Shown: piece after piece, positions 11,488 through 22,800 of the stretch | Numbering within the stretch: the stretch's first letter is position 1 | How the letters are laid out: each line of letters starts with the position of its first letter | Source of the DNA: Lucinisca nassula | Taxonomy: Eukaryota > Mollusca > Bivalvia > Lucinida > Lucinidae | NCBI GenBank assembly: GCA_963580285.1 | Contig: OY757013.1 | Coordinates: 134,041,027 to 134,105,026 of the forward strand | DNA: 64,000 nt | Reading direction: 5' to 3' | Program-made: the position numbers and the translations under genes | Notes under the pieces: model-generated | Seen by the model: the letters and a program-made list of their open reading frames with translations, nothing else | Database searches by the model: none | What the model was told of the DNA's origin: nothing

Positions 11488-11992
11488 ACCCATCAGGGCT
11501 TGGAGAAATAGTATGGGCTGTATGGTGCTTCCGTGCAGAGCTGCAACTGACTGATGATAAGTACTAGTAAACCGCATAGAATGTATAAGCATGCCCAGGA
11601 GAAGTGGTTTAGGTCTGACCACTCCTTCAACACCAGATGTTCCTTTGGGTGGTAGGGCTTGAGATGTCATATGATCTCAGTATCAGGTAAAAGTCCCACA
11701 AAATCAGAAGCAATGTCTCCAAAATGACCTACATCTTTCTTTCTTTCCGGTTTCGCCTTAACCCCCGGAGGGGACACAGACGGTGCATTACATACACTCC
11801 AGTTTTGCAGGATGAAAGCCTACACAGTAATCATGTAATTACGGTAGGGTTCTTTAACCTGCACAGGGGATGGTTCTCCCTGCACAGGGGGCCTCCAGTT
11901 AACGTCCCGATCCAAAGGACGGTGCACTTAATGACATTCATCCATAATCATTAATGACATAATGTTGAAGGGGACATAAAACCAAAGTAAAA
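11488..11992 (+). repeat. SINE-like S5 with ~220 bp insertion
   Basis: Diverged S5 head and body to AAAATGACCTACATC at 11727. The S5 tail is recovered only at 11950-11992 (GTTGAAGGGGACATAAAACC). The sequence between, starting CTTTCCGGTTTCGCC, is a separate unidentified insertion. Confidence 0.55.
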
Positions 11993-12374
11993 AAAAGCAA
12001 ACACTGAACTGGTATCAGACAACCTTTCCATGCAGTTCTGGAAAGAAATGACAATTGATATCATAATAGAAAGGTAACATAAAAGTAATTAGACACAACA
12101 ATGGTATCAGCTTGGGAATGTATGACTCTGGCTGCTCACTTTATCCCAATGCAATACTGTTTGTTTATTATTTATTGTGGGACAGACTGGGTTTATAATT
12201 GCATATTGTGGTGTTAGATTGAATTCCAGTTTTGATCTTCTCCAGAGACTGAATGATGTTCTGACACATGAAGTCTCTTGTTCTCCAATTTACATTCCTC
12301 AAATGTGCGTACACAACCGAATCATAGTGCTAGATAGGAGGGCGTATCCAAATATTAATTTTTGTTATTTCTGC

Positions 12375-12455
12375 ATGAAAATATATGCTGTGGGTACTCG
12401 TTACAAGCACCTTGGCAAGGTGCTTCTAACAAGTTCCCACAACATATTAAGTTTT
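12375..12455. repeat. Hairpin MITE M4
   Basis: GCTGTGGGTACTCGTTACAA / CTTCTAACAAGTTCCCACAA hairpin with an inner ACCTTGGCAAGGT palindrome. Confidence 0.7.
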
Positions 12456-12536
12456 TGTGCAGAAATAAGGAAAATATCAATATTTTTTGTTTGAAAAAAG
12501 TGTCTGATCTGGTGCTATGTAGAAGCATGGTCTTTT

Positions 12537-12732
12537 TTAACTCATTGCATGCCGGCAAACTCCTAATGGGGTACCTTGGCAAAAAGTGCAGACCCAGATT
12601 ACTATTTGCTAACAGAATTTTCCATCAAAAATAGAATAAAAAAAGAAAAAATAGGCCTGACACGCCTTACATGACAAATGGACTTCTCCAACATATAGCA
12701 ATGGAAGTGTCTACTAGTATACAATAGTTTAA
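12537..12732. mobile_element. TTAA MITE (family M2)
   Basis: TTAA on both sides. M2 is marked by CATTGCATGCCGGCAAACTC at one end and ACTAGTATACAATAGTTTAA at the other, plus CATCAAAAATAGAATAA. Most of the central palindrome is deleted in this copy. Confidence 0.7.
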
Positions 12733-13013
12733 GCTACCTCAAGGTCTCTTCTTTGTGACGGAGCAGCAAAGGCTCTGGTGAGCAGGTTCTCCTGAGCCTT
12801 AGTAGCATTCATTCTCTCCCTCCACTGATTCAAGAATGGTAGTTGTCAGTTACTCCACTATACTGATCAACTCCTTATGCACATGCATAGCAAGATTTTT
12901 CTGGTCCAGACTAGCTAATTTCATCAGTGACCCTCATGACCTGAAATTGTGTTGCTGACTAGGCCATTTAACTCCGAACATAAACGGTTTCTAACAAGAA
13001 AGAAGAAAAAATA

Positions 13014-13299
13014 GCAGGGCTTGGAGAAATAGACTGGGCTGCATGATGCTTCCATGCATAGCTGAAACTGACCACACATGAGTACTGGTAAACCACTTAG
13101 AAGGTCTAAGCCTTCCCAGGTTTGAGTTAGACCGTCCAGTGCATATTAGCCTAATGCTTTCATTGGGTGGTTGGGCTTGAGATGTCATTTCATTTTAGTG
13201 TCCGGTAAAAGTCCCACAAAATTGGAAACCGTGTCTCCAAAATGACCTAACTACATGTAGTTTTGACGGGGACGTTAAACCTCAGTTCAAACAAAGAAA
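13014..13299 (+). repeat. SINE-like S5
   Basis: From AGCAGGGCTTGGAGAAATAG through the body to GGGACGTTAAACCTCAGTTC with a short AAAC tail. Nearly full length but diverged. Confidence 0.75.
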
Positions 13300-13326
13300 C
13301 GGTCATATTTCTTGTACGAAACATGT

Positions 13327-15959
13327 TGGAGTGTAACGATGCATCGGACCATCGATGCATTGCGATAGGCACTGGGCCGATAGTACTGCATCGATGGTAA
13401 AGTTAAACATCGATGACTATCGCCGATAGTGTTTTGAACTATCGATAGTTTTCTATATCACAAGTTTTTTTTTAGATAATTCCCGAAGTTGTTTTCATTG
13501 TTTAATCTACCCGCGTCTTGTGTCCGTTCAAGCGTCAAACTGTATATAGTCCTAATTATAATCCAATAATCTCTAGGGCCAGTGGGAGTCAATGGCCTAT
13601 TGTCTGGAGATAAAGCAAATTTCAACAGTAAACACTTTGATGTTAATTCATTCTAGATAAAATAATTGACATGGACGATCACGCATATTTTGATTACGCT
13701 AATCTGCAAGCTGTCTGTAAGCCAGTGATAAGAAAAGCTATAATTAATGTGTGTTTACACAGCGGTATTTATTGTCAAAGGGTAACACCCGCGTTAGCAC
13801 GTGAAGCATGGAAAGTCGGCATGTGTCACTACCGCTTCCAAAGGTGCAAACAATTGTTCTGGTTGATCTTTTAGAGGATTCTTATTTTGTCAATAGTAGA
13901 CATCAAAGGAAATGAAATACGTGTCGTCCTGCAAAGAACGTTTATAATTTGGGCAGCCAGACATGTTTATACAATCGAAGAAATAACCGTGTATTCAAAA
14001 TATGCTCATGCAAATACCGCACTAGATAACAATTAAAGAAAATAAAAACCGTGTTTCGCTTTTCTGTTTATTTGTAACACACCTCAACGTCATTATAACA
14101 CGGAACTCCAGGTCCAACTAACGGGCCATGTTAGTTAACCGAATCGTGTTATAAACGCCGATCGTATTTGTCACAGATCATTCTACCCTACTTTTACACT
14201 GTAAACACATGCATTCGGCGCTATATTCCGCTTGAAAAGGTGTGAAAATAAAGTCAGGTTATGTATCTAATTTGCGTTTACCCCTCAATCATAAAATTTA
14301 ATCCATACTCAATGTGAAAATGATTTAATTGTTCCAAAGACAATTAGCTACATCTAACAGTAGATGTATACGCATAATAAAAACGGACTATTCTACTGTC
14401 TCGTGAATGGTTATGTTTTGGTGCTAAATAGCAGACGCTCGGCGGGAAAAGTCGTACGCTTTAATTTATGTAAAAACATCTGTATGCTGTTCTTGGTGAT
14501 TGACACAGAGCTTCCGGGTATAGGACGGGATTTGTGTAAGGCGCCGTTTTCTTTCCGCAACCGTTTTGCTATGGAGAAAATATTTTTACCGGTTTCAAAC
14601 ATTTTTTATGAAAGAAATACGCACCATTAAAATAAACAATGACATTAAACAAATGTGGGGGTGCTGGGGTAGGATGACGTTATTTACCGATCGCGTGCAG
14701 AAAAATGGAAGCTGTGGCTTGTGGAAGGTCGATTTTATGGCGATTTTGATGGCGGAAAACTTTGATGTTCCCCTTGAACTTGCATGCATGTAGGGAGGGT
14801 GTGAAAGTTTGGTCTCGTTTTTTAGAATGGAGGGATCCTCATCTAATTAAAATGCATTATTTGTTCTCTTGTCTCGCTAAGCTGACAATTTTGAGCTTTC
14901 GAGTATATGGGCTGCAGCTAGTGATTATCATGCATGTCAAGCTAAACTGTATTTTAATTGCTTACTGGATAAGCTGTGACTTGACTGCAATTGACTTGAA
15001 AAAGTACCGTTATTAACCTTGACACCTACAGTATTTTTTCTACCGTGTGTAATGATACATTTTAGAAAATTTTACCAAACAACAAAAGAAACATACAAAT
15101 GATTTTTTGGAAAATCATTACACAATGATAAGATAATTTGGCAGTCGGGGGTGACATTGTAAGGCATGTTCGGCGCATAACTGATAACGTCATACATGTA
15201 GATCGGTCAGGGCCGCTTTTGATTTAAAAATATCTCAGCCCTGATATCTATGGTGTTTCTTTTAATAAACGCCTGCGATCGATTGTGTACCATATAACAC
15301 CGAGATTTCTATTAAAATTTTCCTTAGATTTTCGGTCAGAAGTTACAACTCGAACTTCCCATATCACAGGTCCTGGTGTATGAATGTCTTTTGACATGTC
15401 ACCAGTAACAATTCTGATTCTGAATCTTATGCATTGCTGACCTAGTTTTTCAGTTATCTAGTGTTTAGTTACTATCATGTCTAGTTTTGAAGACAGGCTA
15501 AAATTTCATTGCCTTCTTAAAGAGTTTACGTTTATTTTGATTAAGAAACAAACTGCATGCTGTTACATTCTCACTGTGAATTGATACATGTACTTGACAA
15601 CTTCTATTAAAATGAGTCACCCGGCTCTTCTAAAAGAATTTACACTTAAGGAACTAGATGCTCCTCTGGAACAGTTTCCTCTTATAGGGACAGACAGAAA
15701 AGCAAACAGGAGTTTACAAAAGCTGTCCCTCTGTGTAAATCATCTTGTTTATTTCTTTGATGCAGTTTATACATAAAGAAAAACAGTTTGAAGGTTTGAT
15801 TAGTTTTAATTTCTTCTAAAGCAAGGAAAATTGTTTTAGGCAATAGTATCGCAATAGTATTGCAATAGTAGTCAGCAATAGTAATAGTATCGCAATGGTT
15901 CTTCCTGCAATGTCAATACTATCGCAATAGTCATTTTCTGACTATCGTTACATCCCTAG
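13327..15959. mobile_element. hAT-like DNA element, non-autonomous, 2.6 kb
   Basis: AAACATGT occurs at 13319-13326 and again at 15960-15967, an 8 bp target duplication as expected of hAT elements. The ends are inverted: TGGAGTGTAACGAT at the left and ATCGTTACATCCCTAG at the right. Subterminal sequence at both ends is rich in CGATAGT and GCAATAGTAT motifs, possible transposase sites. Inside there are only short open frames (for example 13671-13874, 14364-14630) without recognisable transposase motifs, so the element appears non-autonomous. It inserted in an M4 hairpin MITE whose pieces flank it and the neighbouring LTR element. Confidence 0.75.
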
Positions 15960-15976
15960 AAACATGTTTTGGGTAC

Positions 15977-16468
15977 TGTAACAATATTGATACTTTCAAT
16001 ATTGTTCTTTTAACATTTGTCCAACTGTATAAAAAGTTGTTCATAACAAGTGGCCACAGGTATACCGTAAAGGCATGCCTGCAATCTGCACTATCATGAC
16101 TGACAGTTGATGGACAGTTTATGATCAGGTTTACTGTGGCTACTTTTATGACCAATATTTGAGTGACAATTAATGACTGCATTTTATGAGTCTATTTTTA
16201 TGACCGGCTTTCTGATGGACAAGTCATGTCCATAAAGATTTTATGACCTGTTGGCTGTTCTGTATAAATACTAGGAGCTTCAGAGCAGTCAGCAGTGTTC
16301 AGGAAAGCTTGTAATCTGTAAGGTAACTTCTTACGGATCCGCTCACTCCTATCCTAACTGGATAGTTTCTGTTGGAACCTGGGACTGAAAAATATTATTT
16401 GTTTACTTGTGCTAAAGTCAAGATAAAAACTATAAAACTTATTGTGTGTTTTTATTCGAAGTACTACA
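15977..16468 (+). repeat. 5' LTR
   Basis: 492 bp, TG...CA ends. A TATAAATA box at 16263-16270 and the conserved region following it suggest a promoter with transcription starting near 16290-16300. The copy at 19366-28332 matches apart from about five substitutions. Confidence 0.92.
16263..16270 (+). promoter_or_regulatory. LTR TATA box
   Basis: TATAAATA in the middle of the LTR, kept in the 3' copy. It is the only good TATA match in a position suited to driving the element's transcript. The start site itself is inferred. Confidence 0.55.
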
Positions 16469-16478
16469 CTAGGATTTT

Positions 16479-16496
16479 TGGTGCACGTGACACAAA
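16479..16496 (+). promoter_or_regulatory. Candidate primer-binding site
   Basis: TGGTGCACGTGACACAAA begins 10 bp after the LTR end. TGG is the complement of a tRNA CCA tail. Which tRNA would pair was not determined. Confidence 0.55.
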
Positions 16497-16550
16497 GGAT
16501 CACAGAAACTTCAGCCAGTGGCAGAAATATCAACGCAAATCTGAATAAAC

Positions 16551-16820
16551 ATGCATCTCTCTCTAATGCTACTATTTTATGGCCTCAGCGAATCAGTTTT
16601 GGTCAAAAGAAATGTTGTCTTTCAAAAAGTAAATGAAATTACCACAACCAGATCAAGATGGCTCGTTACATTTGTAATTGACCTTAACCCCTATGAACAA
16701 TTTTTAACAAAGTTGGAAAATGACTTTGCAACAGTTGAGGAATCGCTCGGAACTATAGAGAAAATGTTTGCGGCAACAAATTCAAGGGGATTCCTTCATC
16801 CCGAAACGTTGTTTATTTGA
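16551..16820 (+). pseudogene. env: Env N-terminal segment, ends at an in-frame stop
   Basis: The frame opens with a methionine 82 bases after the LTR, followed by a hydrophobic stretch of about 15 residues that could act as a signal peptide. It runs 89 codons and stops at TGA 16818-16820. The following sequence stays open in the same frame and leads directly into the long env frame at 16884. The two are therefore one coding region broken by a single nonsense codon, or read through it. The segment would be the N-terminal subunit upstream of the furin site. It is much shorter than in typical F proteins, whose N-terminal subunit is also short relative to the C-terminal one. Confidence 0.7.
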
Positions 16821-16883
16821 GCTCTCGATAATTTCAGACAGGAACGACAATCACTAAAATTTTCAGAGGCTCATCTTAAAAAC

Positions 16884-18596
16884 ATGTTTGCAACTGTTAA
16901 ATCACTAAAGGTGAGAAATAAACGATCTATATTGCCATTCATTGGCTCAGCATTAAGTTTTTTGTTTGGAACAGTTTCAGAACAAGATCTAGGCTCAATC
17001 AGACGTAACGTAAAAACATTAAGCAAAAATCAAAATAGGATAGCACATGTCGTAAAGGACAGCTTGACCATATTGAATTCAACACGAACAGCAGTTGGGG
17101 AAAATCGTAAGACCATAAACACGTTAACTGAGGCTTTACAAACACTTGAGGATAAAATGGACAAGGAAAAAGATGTACTTATTAAGAGTATAACTGAACT
17201 GGCTTCTTTCGCTCAAGCCTATGCACAAATGGATAGGCTAACGGCCGCTCTAAAAGGAATTTTACACAAAGCCCAGTTAGATATGGAACATCTTCAAAGC
17301 CAACTAAATATGCTTTCATTAGGTCACTTATCTCCCATTACAGTAACGCCAGATGAATTCAGGCGAGTATTGGAGGAAATTCAAACCCATTTACCATTTT
17401 ATTTAAAGCTACCGAGTGATCCAGAAACAAACTTATGGGACTTCTATAACATTATAACCTGCCGCACAGTCTTAGATAAAAATCACATTTATATTGTGGT
17501 ATCTGTTCCCTTACTTGATGAAAACTCTAAATATGAAATCTATAAAATCCAATATCTCCCAATACCACTTAATACTTCTTCTAAAGCCCAAGGCTTGGGC
17601 ATGATGGCTAAATACTCCTTGGAATCCCATGCTATTGCTGTTAATGGAGATAAAAGCAAATATGTATTATTAAACGATTACGAACTCCAACATTGTGCAA
17701 ACCCTTTGCAAACATTTTGCAAAATTGAGAGTCCTATTTATCCAATTAACCTTAGTGAGTTATGTATCGTTGCTTTGTATTTAGACAATAAGGACAGCAT
17801 AAATAACTTTTGCAAAACCGTAATCAGCCCATCTTCGAACAAACCTTTAGCACATTATCTAGTTAATGGAATATGGATTATAGCTACTACTAAGTCATTA
17901 CAATTTACCGTTGTTTGTCAAGAATCAAACCTACGAGATTCTACAGTAAAGGTCAATCCGCTGCTGGGTATTGTAAAACTACCTATTTCATGCACTGCCT
18001 CTAATAATTACTTATACCTCCCAGCATTTTATCAAAACGAATCGAAGTATGAAATCTATGACCCATTTGATGATATCACTGCCGTTTTCAACATTTCTGA
18101 AATTAATTTATGGAAACCTCTGACATCAAAGTTACCCAATTTCAATGTCATGTTATTGCCTAAACATTTGAAATCTTTAAATAGCATCCCCATGGACGGT
18201 CTCATAAAAGAGCTTGATTCTCTAAATGCAATCTTACCTGATGATTCGGGGAACATTTCTGTGTGGGTCTGGTTCTTAATTGGCATTGGAGCTTTAATAC
18301 TTATCCTCGTTATTCTCTTTTGGTTGAAAAGGGTTAAGCAAATAAAAAGTTTTGGGCTGGCCAAAGAAAAGAGTAGCATTTTGAGATCTGTGACGCTTGC
18401 TGGACGACGAGTGATGCCCAACGATGTAGGCTCTGGCGAAGGTCATGAGGGAAGGACGGTAGAATTAACTTACGCACCACTATTAGTTACTGATACCAGC
18501 ACCAGCACAAATGTAGAGGAACTTAAGACAATGTATCCCAAATTAGATTTATTAAAGTTCTGTAAAGTCATAAATGTGTATCAACAGAATCACTAA
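16884..18596 (+). CDS. env: F-type envelope fusion glycoprotein (errantivirus/baculovirus F-like)
   Basis: 570 codons from the first methionine after the in-frame TGA; the frame is actually open from 16821. Near the start is a basic RNKR site (residues 11-14) suited to furin cleavage. A hydrophobic, glycine-containing fusion-peptide candidate with FIG...LFGT follows, the pattern of baculovirus F and errantivirus Env proteins. Residues about 35-150 are rich in heptad-like leucines and polar residues, a likely coiled coil. The ectodomain has several N-x-S/T sites and spaced cysteines (for example in HCANPLQTFC). One strongly hydrophobic segment near residues 460-482 is the membrane anchor, leaving an 88-residue tail. 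Role: membrane fusion and cell entry of a retrovirus-like particle. Whether it is expressed is unknown; except for the upstream stop the frame is intact, which fits the high LTR identity. Confidence 0.85.
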   Translation: MFATVKSLKVRNKRSILPFIGSALSFLFGTVSEQDLGSIRRNVKTLSKNQNRIAHVVKDSLTILNSTRTAVGENRKTINTLTEALQTLEDKMDKEKDVLIKSITELASFAQAYAQMDRLTAALKGILHKAQLDMEHLQSQLNMLSLGHLSPITVTPDEFRRVLEEIQTHLPFYLKLPSDPETNLWDFYNIITCRTVLDKNHIYIVVSVPLLDENSKYEIYKIQYLPIPLNTSSKAQGLGMMAKYSLESHAIAVNGDKSKYVLLNDYELQHCANPLQTFCKIESPIYPINLSELCIVALYLDNKDSINNFCKTVISPSSNKPLAHYLVNGIWIIATTKSLQFTVVCQESNLRDSTVKVNPLLGIVKLPISCTASNNYLYLPAFYQNESKYEIYDPFDDITAVFNISEINLWKPLTSKLPNFNVMLLPKHLKSLNSIPMDGLIKELDSLNAILPDDSGNISVWVWFLIGIGALILILVILFWLKRVKQIKSFGLAKEKSSILRSVTLAGRRVMPNDVGSGEGHEGRTVELTYAPLLVTDTSTSTNVEELKTMYPKLDLLKFCKVINVYQQNH

Positions 18597-18605
18597 AATT
18601 AAGAA

Positions 18606-18711
18606 TGAAGTCCTTGGTGTCAACCTTAAGTTGCACTAGGGTGAAGAAAAAAAAAAAAGAACATAAAGTCCTTTGTGTTTAACCTGAAGTTGCACGAAGG
18701 TGAAGAAAATA
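18606..18711. repeat. Imperfect tandem duplication after env
   Basis: AAGTCCTTGGTGTCAACCTT...GGTGAAGAAAA is repeated about 60 bp later as AAGTCCTTTGTGTTTAACCT...GGTGAAGAAAAT with an A-run between. Confidence 0.7.
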
Positions 18712-18769
18712 AATTCTATAAGTTCCTAAATATATTTAACAGTAGTACATTTTTGTACTCCGACTTTGG

Positions 18770-19126
18770 ATGCTTCTTTTCTGGTCGCAGGATAAACCAA
18801 TTATGCAACGGGAGTATGCAAGGAGCTGTTCAGATGAACCTTGGCCTACTTCTATGGTTAAGAACCAGTATTGCCTGGACAATACGGAGGAGGACACCAT
18901 TTACAAACCCAATGTAAAACATCGGGTACCTTTCATCGACATCCCAGAGAAGCTGACAATAACAGAAAGGAGAGCAGACAAGTCTTCAACAAACCAAAAG
19001 AAATGTCAAAACTATTGGATGTGTCGTCATCGACTGATGATTCCCGGCGATGGACTGGGGATGGAGGATGAACTCTCACCTCTTAGACACCGCGTGACAG
19101 AAAAGAAGAAGACTGTTGTTAAATGA
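18770..19126 (+). CDS. Small open frame of the LTR element, function unknown
   Basis: 118 codons in the region between env and the polypurine tract. The product is hydrophilic and lysine/arginine-rich towards the C-terminus, with no recognised motif, signal or membrane segment. It overlaps other short frames (18675-18917, 18871-19071), and nothing in the sequence decides which, if any, is translated. Position 3' of env would suit a small accessory gene or simply a 3' untranslated region. Confidence 0.25.
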   Translation: MLLFWSQDKPIMQREYARSCSDEPWPTSMVKNQYCLDNTEEDTIYKPNVKHRVPFIDIPEKLTITERRADKSSTNQKKCQNYWMCRHRLMIPGDGLGMEDELSPLRHRVTEKKKTVVK

Positions 19127-19350
19127 CAGACTATATTTCTCATGTGTTAAAGGAATACTATCGTTAATGTGTTCTTTCCTCTAAATGACATTAATACATA
19201 TGTGTTTTAATTCTGAGATGACTTTTGTACAGGAATAATGAAATTATTCTATCAAGCAAATAACATTATATGACTGTTGACTGATTTTTGTATAATTCTT
19301 ATCACTTATGTTAACATGTTAAAAATTTAACTTCTGAAAAAAAAAAATAA

Positions 19351-19365
19351 TAAGAAGGGAAGGAG
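19351..19365 (+). promoter_or_regulatory. Polypurine tract
   Basis: AAGAAGGGAAGGAG directly abuts the TG of the 3' LTR, the expected plus-strand primer position. This fixes the LTR boundary at 19366. Confidence 0.85.
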
Positions 19366-19845
19366 TGTAACAATATTGATACTTTCAATATTGTTCTTTT
19401 AACATTTGTCCAACAGTATAAAAAGTTGTTCATAACAAGTGGCCACAGGTATACCGTAAAGGCATGCCTGCATTCTGCACTATCATGACTGACAGTTGAT
19501 GGACAGTTTATGATCAGGTTTACTGTGGCTACTTTTATGACCAATATTTGAGTGACAATTAATGACTGCATTTTATGAGTCTATTTTTATGACCGGCTTT
19601 CTGATGGACAAGTCATGTCCATAAAGATTTTATGACCTGTTGGCTGTTCTGTATAAATACTAGGAGCTTCAGAGCAGTCAGCAGTGTTCAGGAAAGCTTG
19701 TAACCTGTAAGGTAACTTCTTACGGATCCGCTCACTCCTATCCTAACTGGATAGTTTCTGTTGGAACCTGGGACTGAAAAATATTATTTGTTTACTTGTG
19801 CTAAAGTCAAGATAAAAACTCTAAAACTTATTGTGTGTTTTTATT

Positions 19846-22800
19846 AGCTCACCGTCACGAAGTGACGAGGTGAGCCTATGGGATCACTTTTCGTCCGTCG
19901 TCCGTCGTGCGTCCGTGCGTCAGTGCGTCCGTGCGTCCATAAACAATTTCTTTAAACGACATCTCCTCCTAAACCACTGATCGGATTTTGACCAAACTTC
20001 ACAGGAATGATCCTTAGGTGGTCCCCTTTCAAAGTTGTTCAAATGGTTCCGGTCCGTTGCACATCTTGGTTTTTGGGGCCAAAAATAGACTTTTTTCACC
20101 AAAAACTTAAAAAATCTTCTTCTCTGAAACCACAAGGCCCAGGTCTTTGATATTTGGTATGAAGCTTCATCTAGTGGACCCCTACCAAGATTGTTCAAAT
20201 TATAGTGCTCGGGCCAAAAATGCCACCGCTCCGGGGCCCTTTGGTTTTACAGGGGCTTATATAGGGACAATCTTTAAAAATCTTCTTCTCTGAAACCATA
20301 AGGCGCAGGTCTTTGAAATTTGGTCTGAAGCTTCATCTAGTGGACCCCTACCAAGATTGTTCAAATTATAGTGCTGGGGCCAAAAATGCCCCCGCTCCGG
20401 GGCCCTTTGGTTTTACATGGGCTTATATAGGGAAAATCTTTAAAAATCTTCTTCTCTGAAACAGTAAGGCCCAGGTCTTTGATATTTGGTCTGAAGCTAC
20501 ATCTAGTGGACCCCTACCAAGATTGTTCAAATTATAGTGCTGGGGCCAAAAATGCCCCCGCCCCGGGCCCCTTTGATTTAACATGGGCTAATATAGGGAA
20601 AATCTTTAAAAATCTTCTTCTCTGAAACCACAAGGCCCAGGTCTTTGCTATTTGGATTGAAGCTTCAACTAGTGGACCCCTACCAAGATTGTTCAAATTA
20701 TAGTGCTGGGGCCAAAAATGCCCCCGCCCCGGGGCCCTTTGGTTTTACATGGGCTTATATAGGGAAAATCTTAAAAATCTTCTTCTCTGAAACCGCAAGG
20801 CCCAGGTCTTTGATATTTGGTATGAAGCTTCATCTAGTGGACCCCTACCAAGATTGTTCAAATTATAGTGCTGGGGCCAAAAATGCCCCCGGCCTTGGGC
20901 CCTTTGGTTTAACATGGGCTTACATAGGGAAAATCTTTTAAAATTTTCTTCTCTGAAACCGCAAGGCCCAGGTCTTTGATATTTGGTCTGAAGCTACATC
21001 TAGTGGACCCCTACCAAGATTGTTCAAATTATAGTGCTGGGGCCAAAAATGCCCCCGCCCCGGGCCCCTTTGATTTTACATGGGCTAATATAGGGAAAAT
21101 CTTTAAAAATCTTCTTCTCTGAAACCACAAGGCCCAGGTCTTTGCTATTTGGATTGAAGCTTCAACTAGTGGACCCCTACCAAGATTGTTCAAATTATAG
21201 TGCTGGGGCCAAAAATGCCCCCGCCCCGGGGCCCTTTGGTTTTACATGGGCTTATATAGGGAAAATCTTAAAAAATCTTCTTCTCTGAAACCGCAAGGCC
21301 CAGGTCTTTGATATTTGGTATGAAGCTTCATCTAGTGGACCCCTACCAAGATTGTTCAAATTATAGTGCTGGGGCCAAAAATGCCCCCGGCCTTGGGCCC
21401 TTTGGTTTAACATGGGCTTACATAGGGAAAATCTTTTAAAATTTTCTTCTCTGAAACCGCAAGGCCCAGGTCTTTGATATTTGGTATGAAGCTTCATCTA
21501 GTGGACCCCCACCAAGATTGTTCAAATTATAGTGCTGGGGCCAAAAATGCCCCCGCTCCGGGGCCCTTTGGTTTTACATGGGCTTATATAGGGAAAATCT
21601 TTAAAAATCTTCTTCTCTGAAACCGTAAGGCCCAGGTCTTTGATATTTGGTCTGAAGCTTCATCTAGTGGACCCCTACCAAGATTGTTCAAATTAAAGTG
21701 CTGGGGCCAAAAATGCCCCCGCTCCGGGGCCCTTTGGTTTTCCATGGGCTTATATAGGGAAAATCTTTAAAAACCTTCTTCTCTGAAACCGTAAGGCCCA
21801 GGTCTTTGATATTTGGTCTGAAGCTTCATCTAGTGGATTCTTACCAAGATTGTTCAAATTATAATGCTGGGGCCAAAAATGCCCCCGCCCTGGGCCCCTT
21901 TGATTTTACAAAGGCTAATATAGGGAAAATCTTTAAAAATCTTCTTCTGAAACTGCAAGGCCCAGGTCTTTGATCTTTGGTATGAAGCTTCAACGAGTGG
22001 ACCCCTACCAAGATTTTTCAAATTATAGTGCTGGGGCCAAAAATGCCCCTGCTCCGGGGCCCTTTGGTTTTACATGGGCTTATATAGGGAAGATCTTTAA
22101 AAATCTTCTTCTCTGAAACCCTAAGGCCCAGGTCTTTGATATTTGGTATAAAGCTTCATCTAGTGGACCCCTACAAAGATTGTTCAAATTATAGTGCTGG
22201 GGCCAAAAATGCCCCCGCTCCGTGGCCCTTTGGTTGTTTAACATGGGCTTACATAGGGAAAACCTTTTAAAATTTTCTTCTCTGAAACCGCAAGGCCCTG
22301 GTCTTTGATATTTGGTATGAAGCTTCATCTAGTGGACCCCCACCAAGATTGTTCAAATTATAGTGCTGGGGCCAAAAATGCCCCCGCTCCGGGGCCCTTG
22401 GGTTTTACATGGGCTTATATAGGGAAGATCTTTAAAAATCTTCTTCTCTGAAACCGTAAGACCCAGGTCTTTGATATTTGGTATGAAGCTTCATCTAGTG
22501 GACCCCTACGAAGATTGTTCAAATTAAAGTGCTGGGGCCAATAAATGCCCCTGCCCAGGGGCCCTTTTGTTTTACATGGGCTTATATAGGGAAAATCTTA
22601 AAAAATCTTCTTCTCTGAAACCGCAAGGCCCAGGTCTTTGATATTTGGTATGAAGCTTCATCTAGTGGACCCCTACCAAGATTGTTCAAATTATAGTGCT
22701 GGGGCCAAAAATGCCCCTGCTCTGGGGCCCTTTGGTTTTACATGGGCTTACATAGGGAAAATCTTTTAAAATTTTCTTCTCTGAAACCGCAAGGCCCAGG

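Noticed and set aside
13327..15959. Gene within the hAT-like element (frames near 13671, 14364, 14762, 15588)
   Set aside because: No motif, no consistent splice sites and poor frame continuity.
18056..18421. Minus-strand frame of 121 codons across env
   Set aside because: Antisense shadow of the env C-terminus and anchor.
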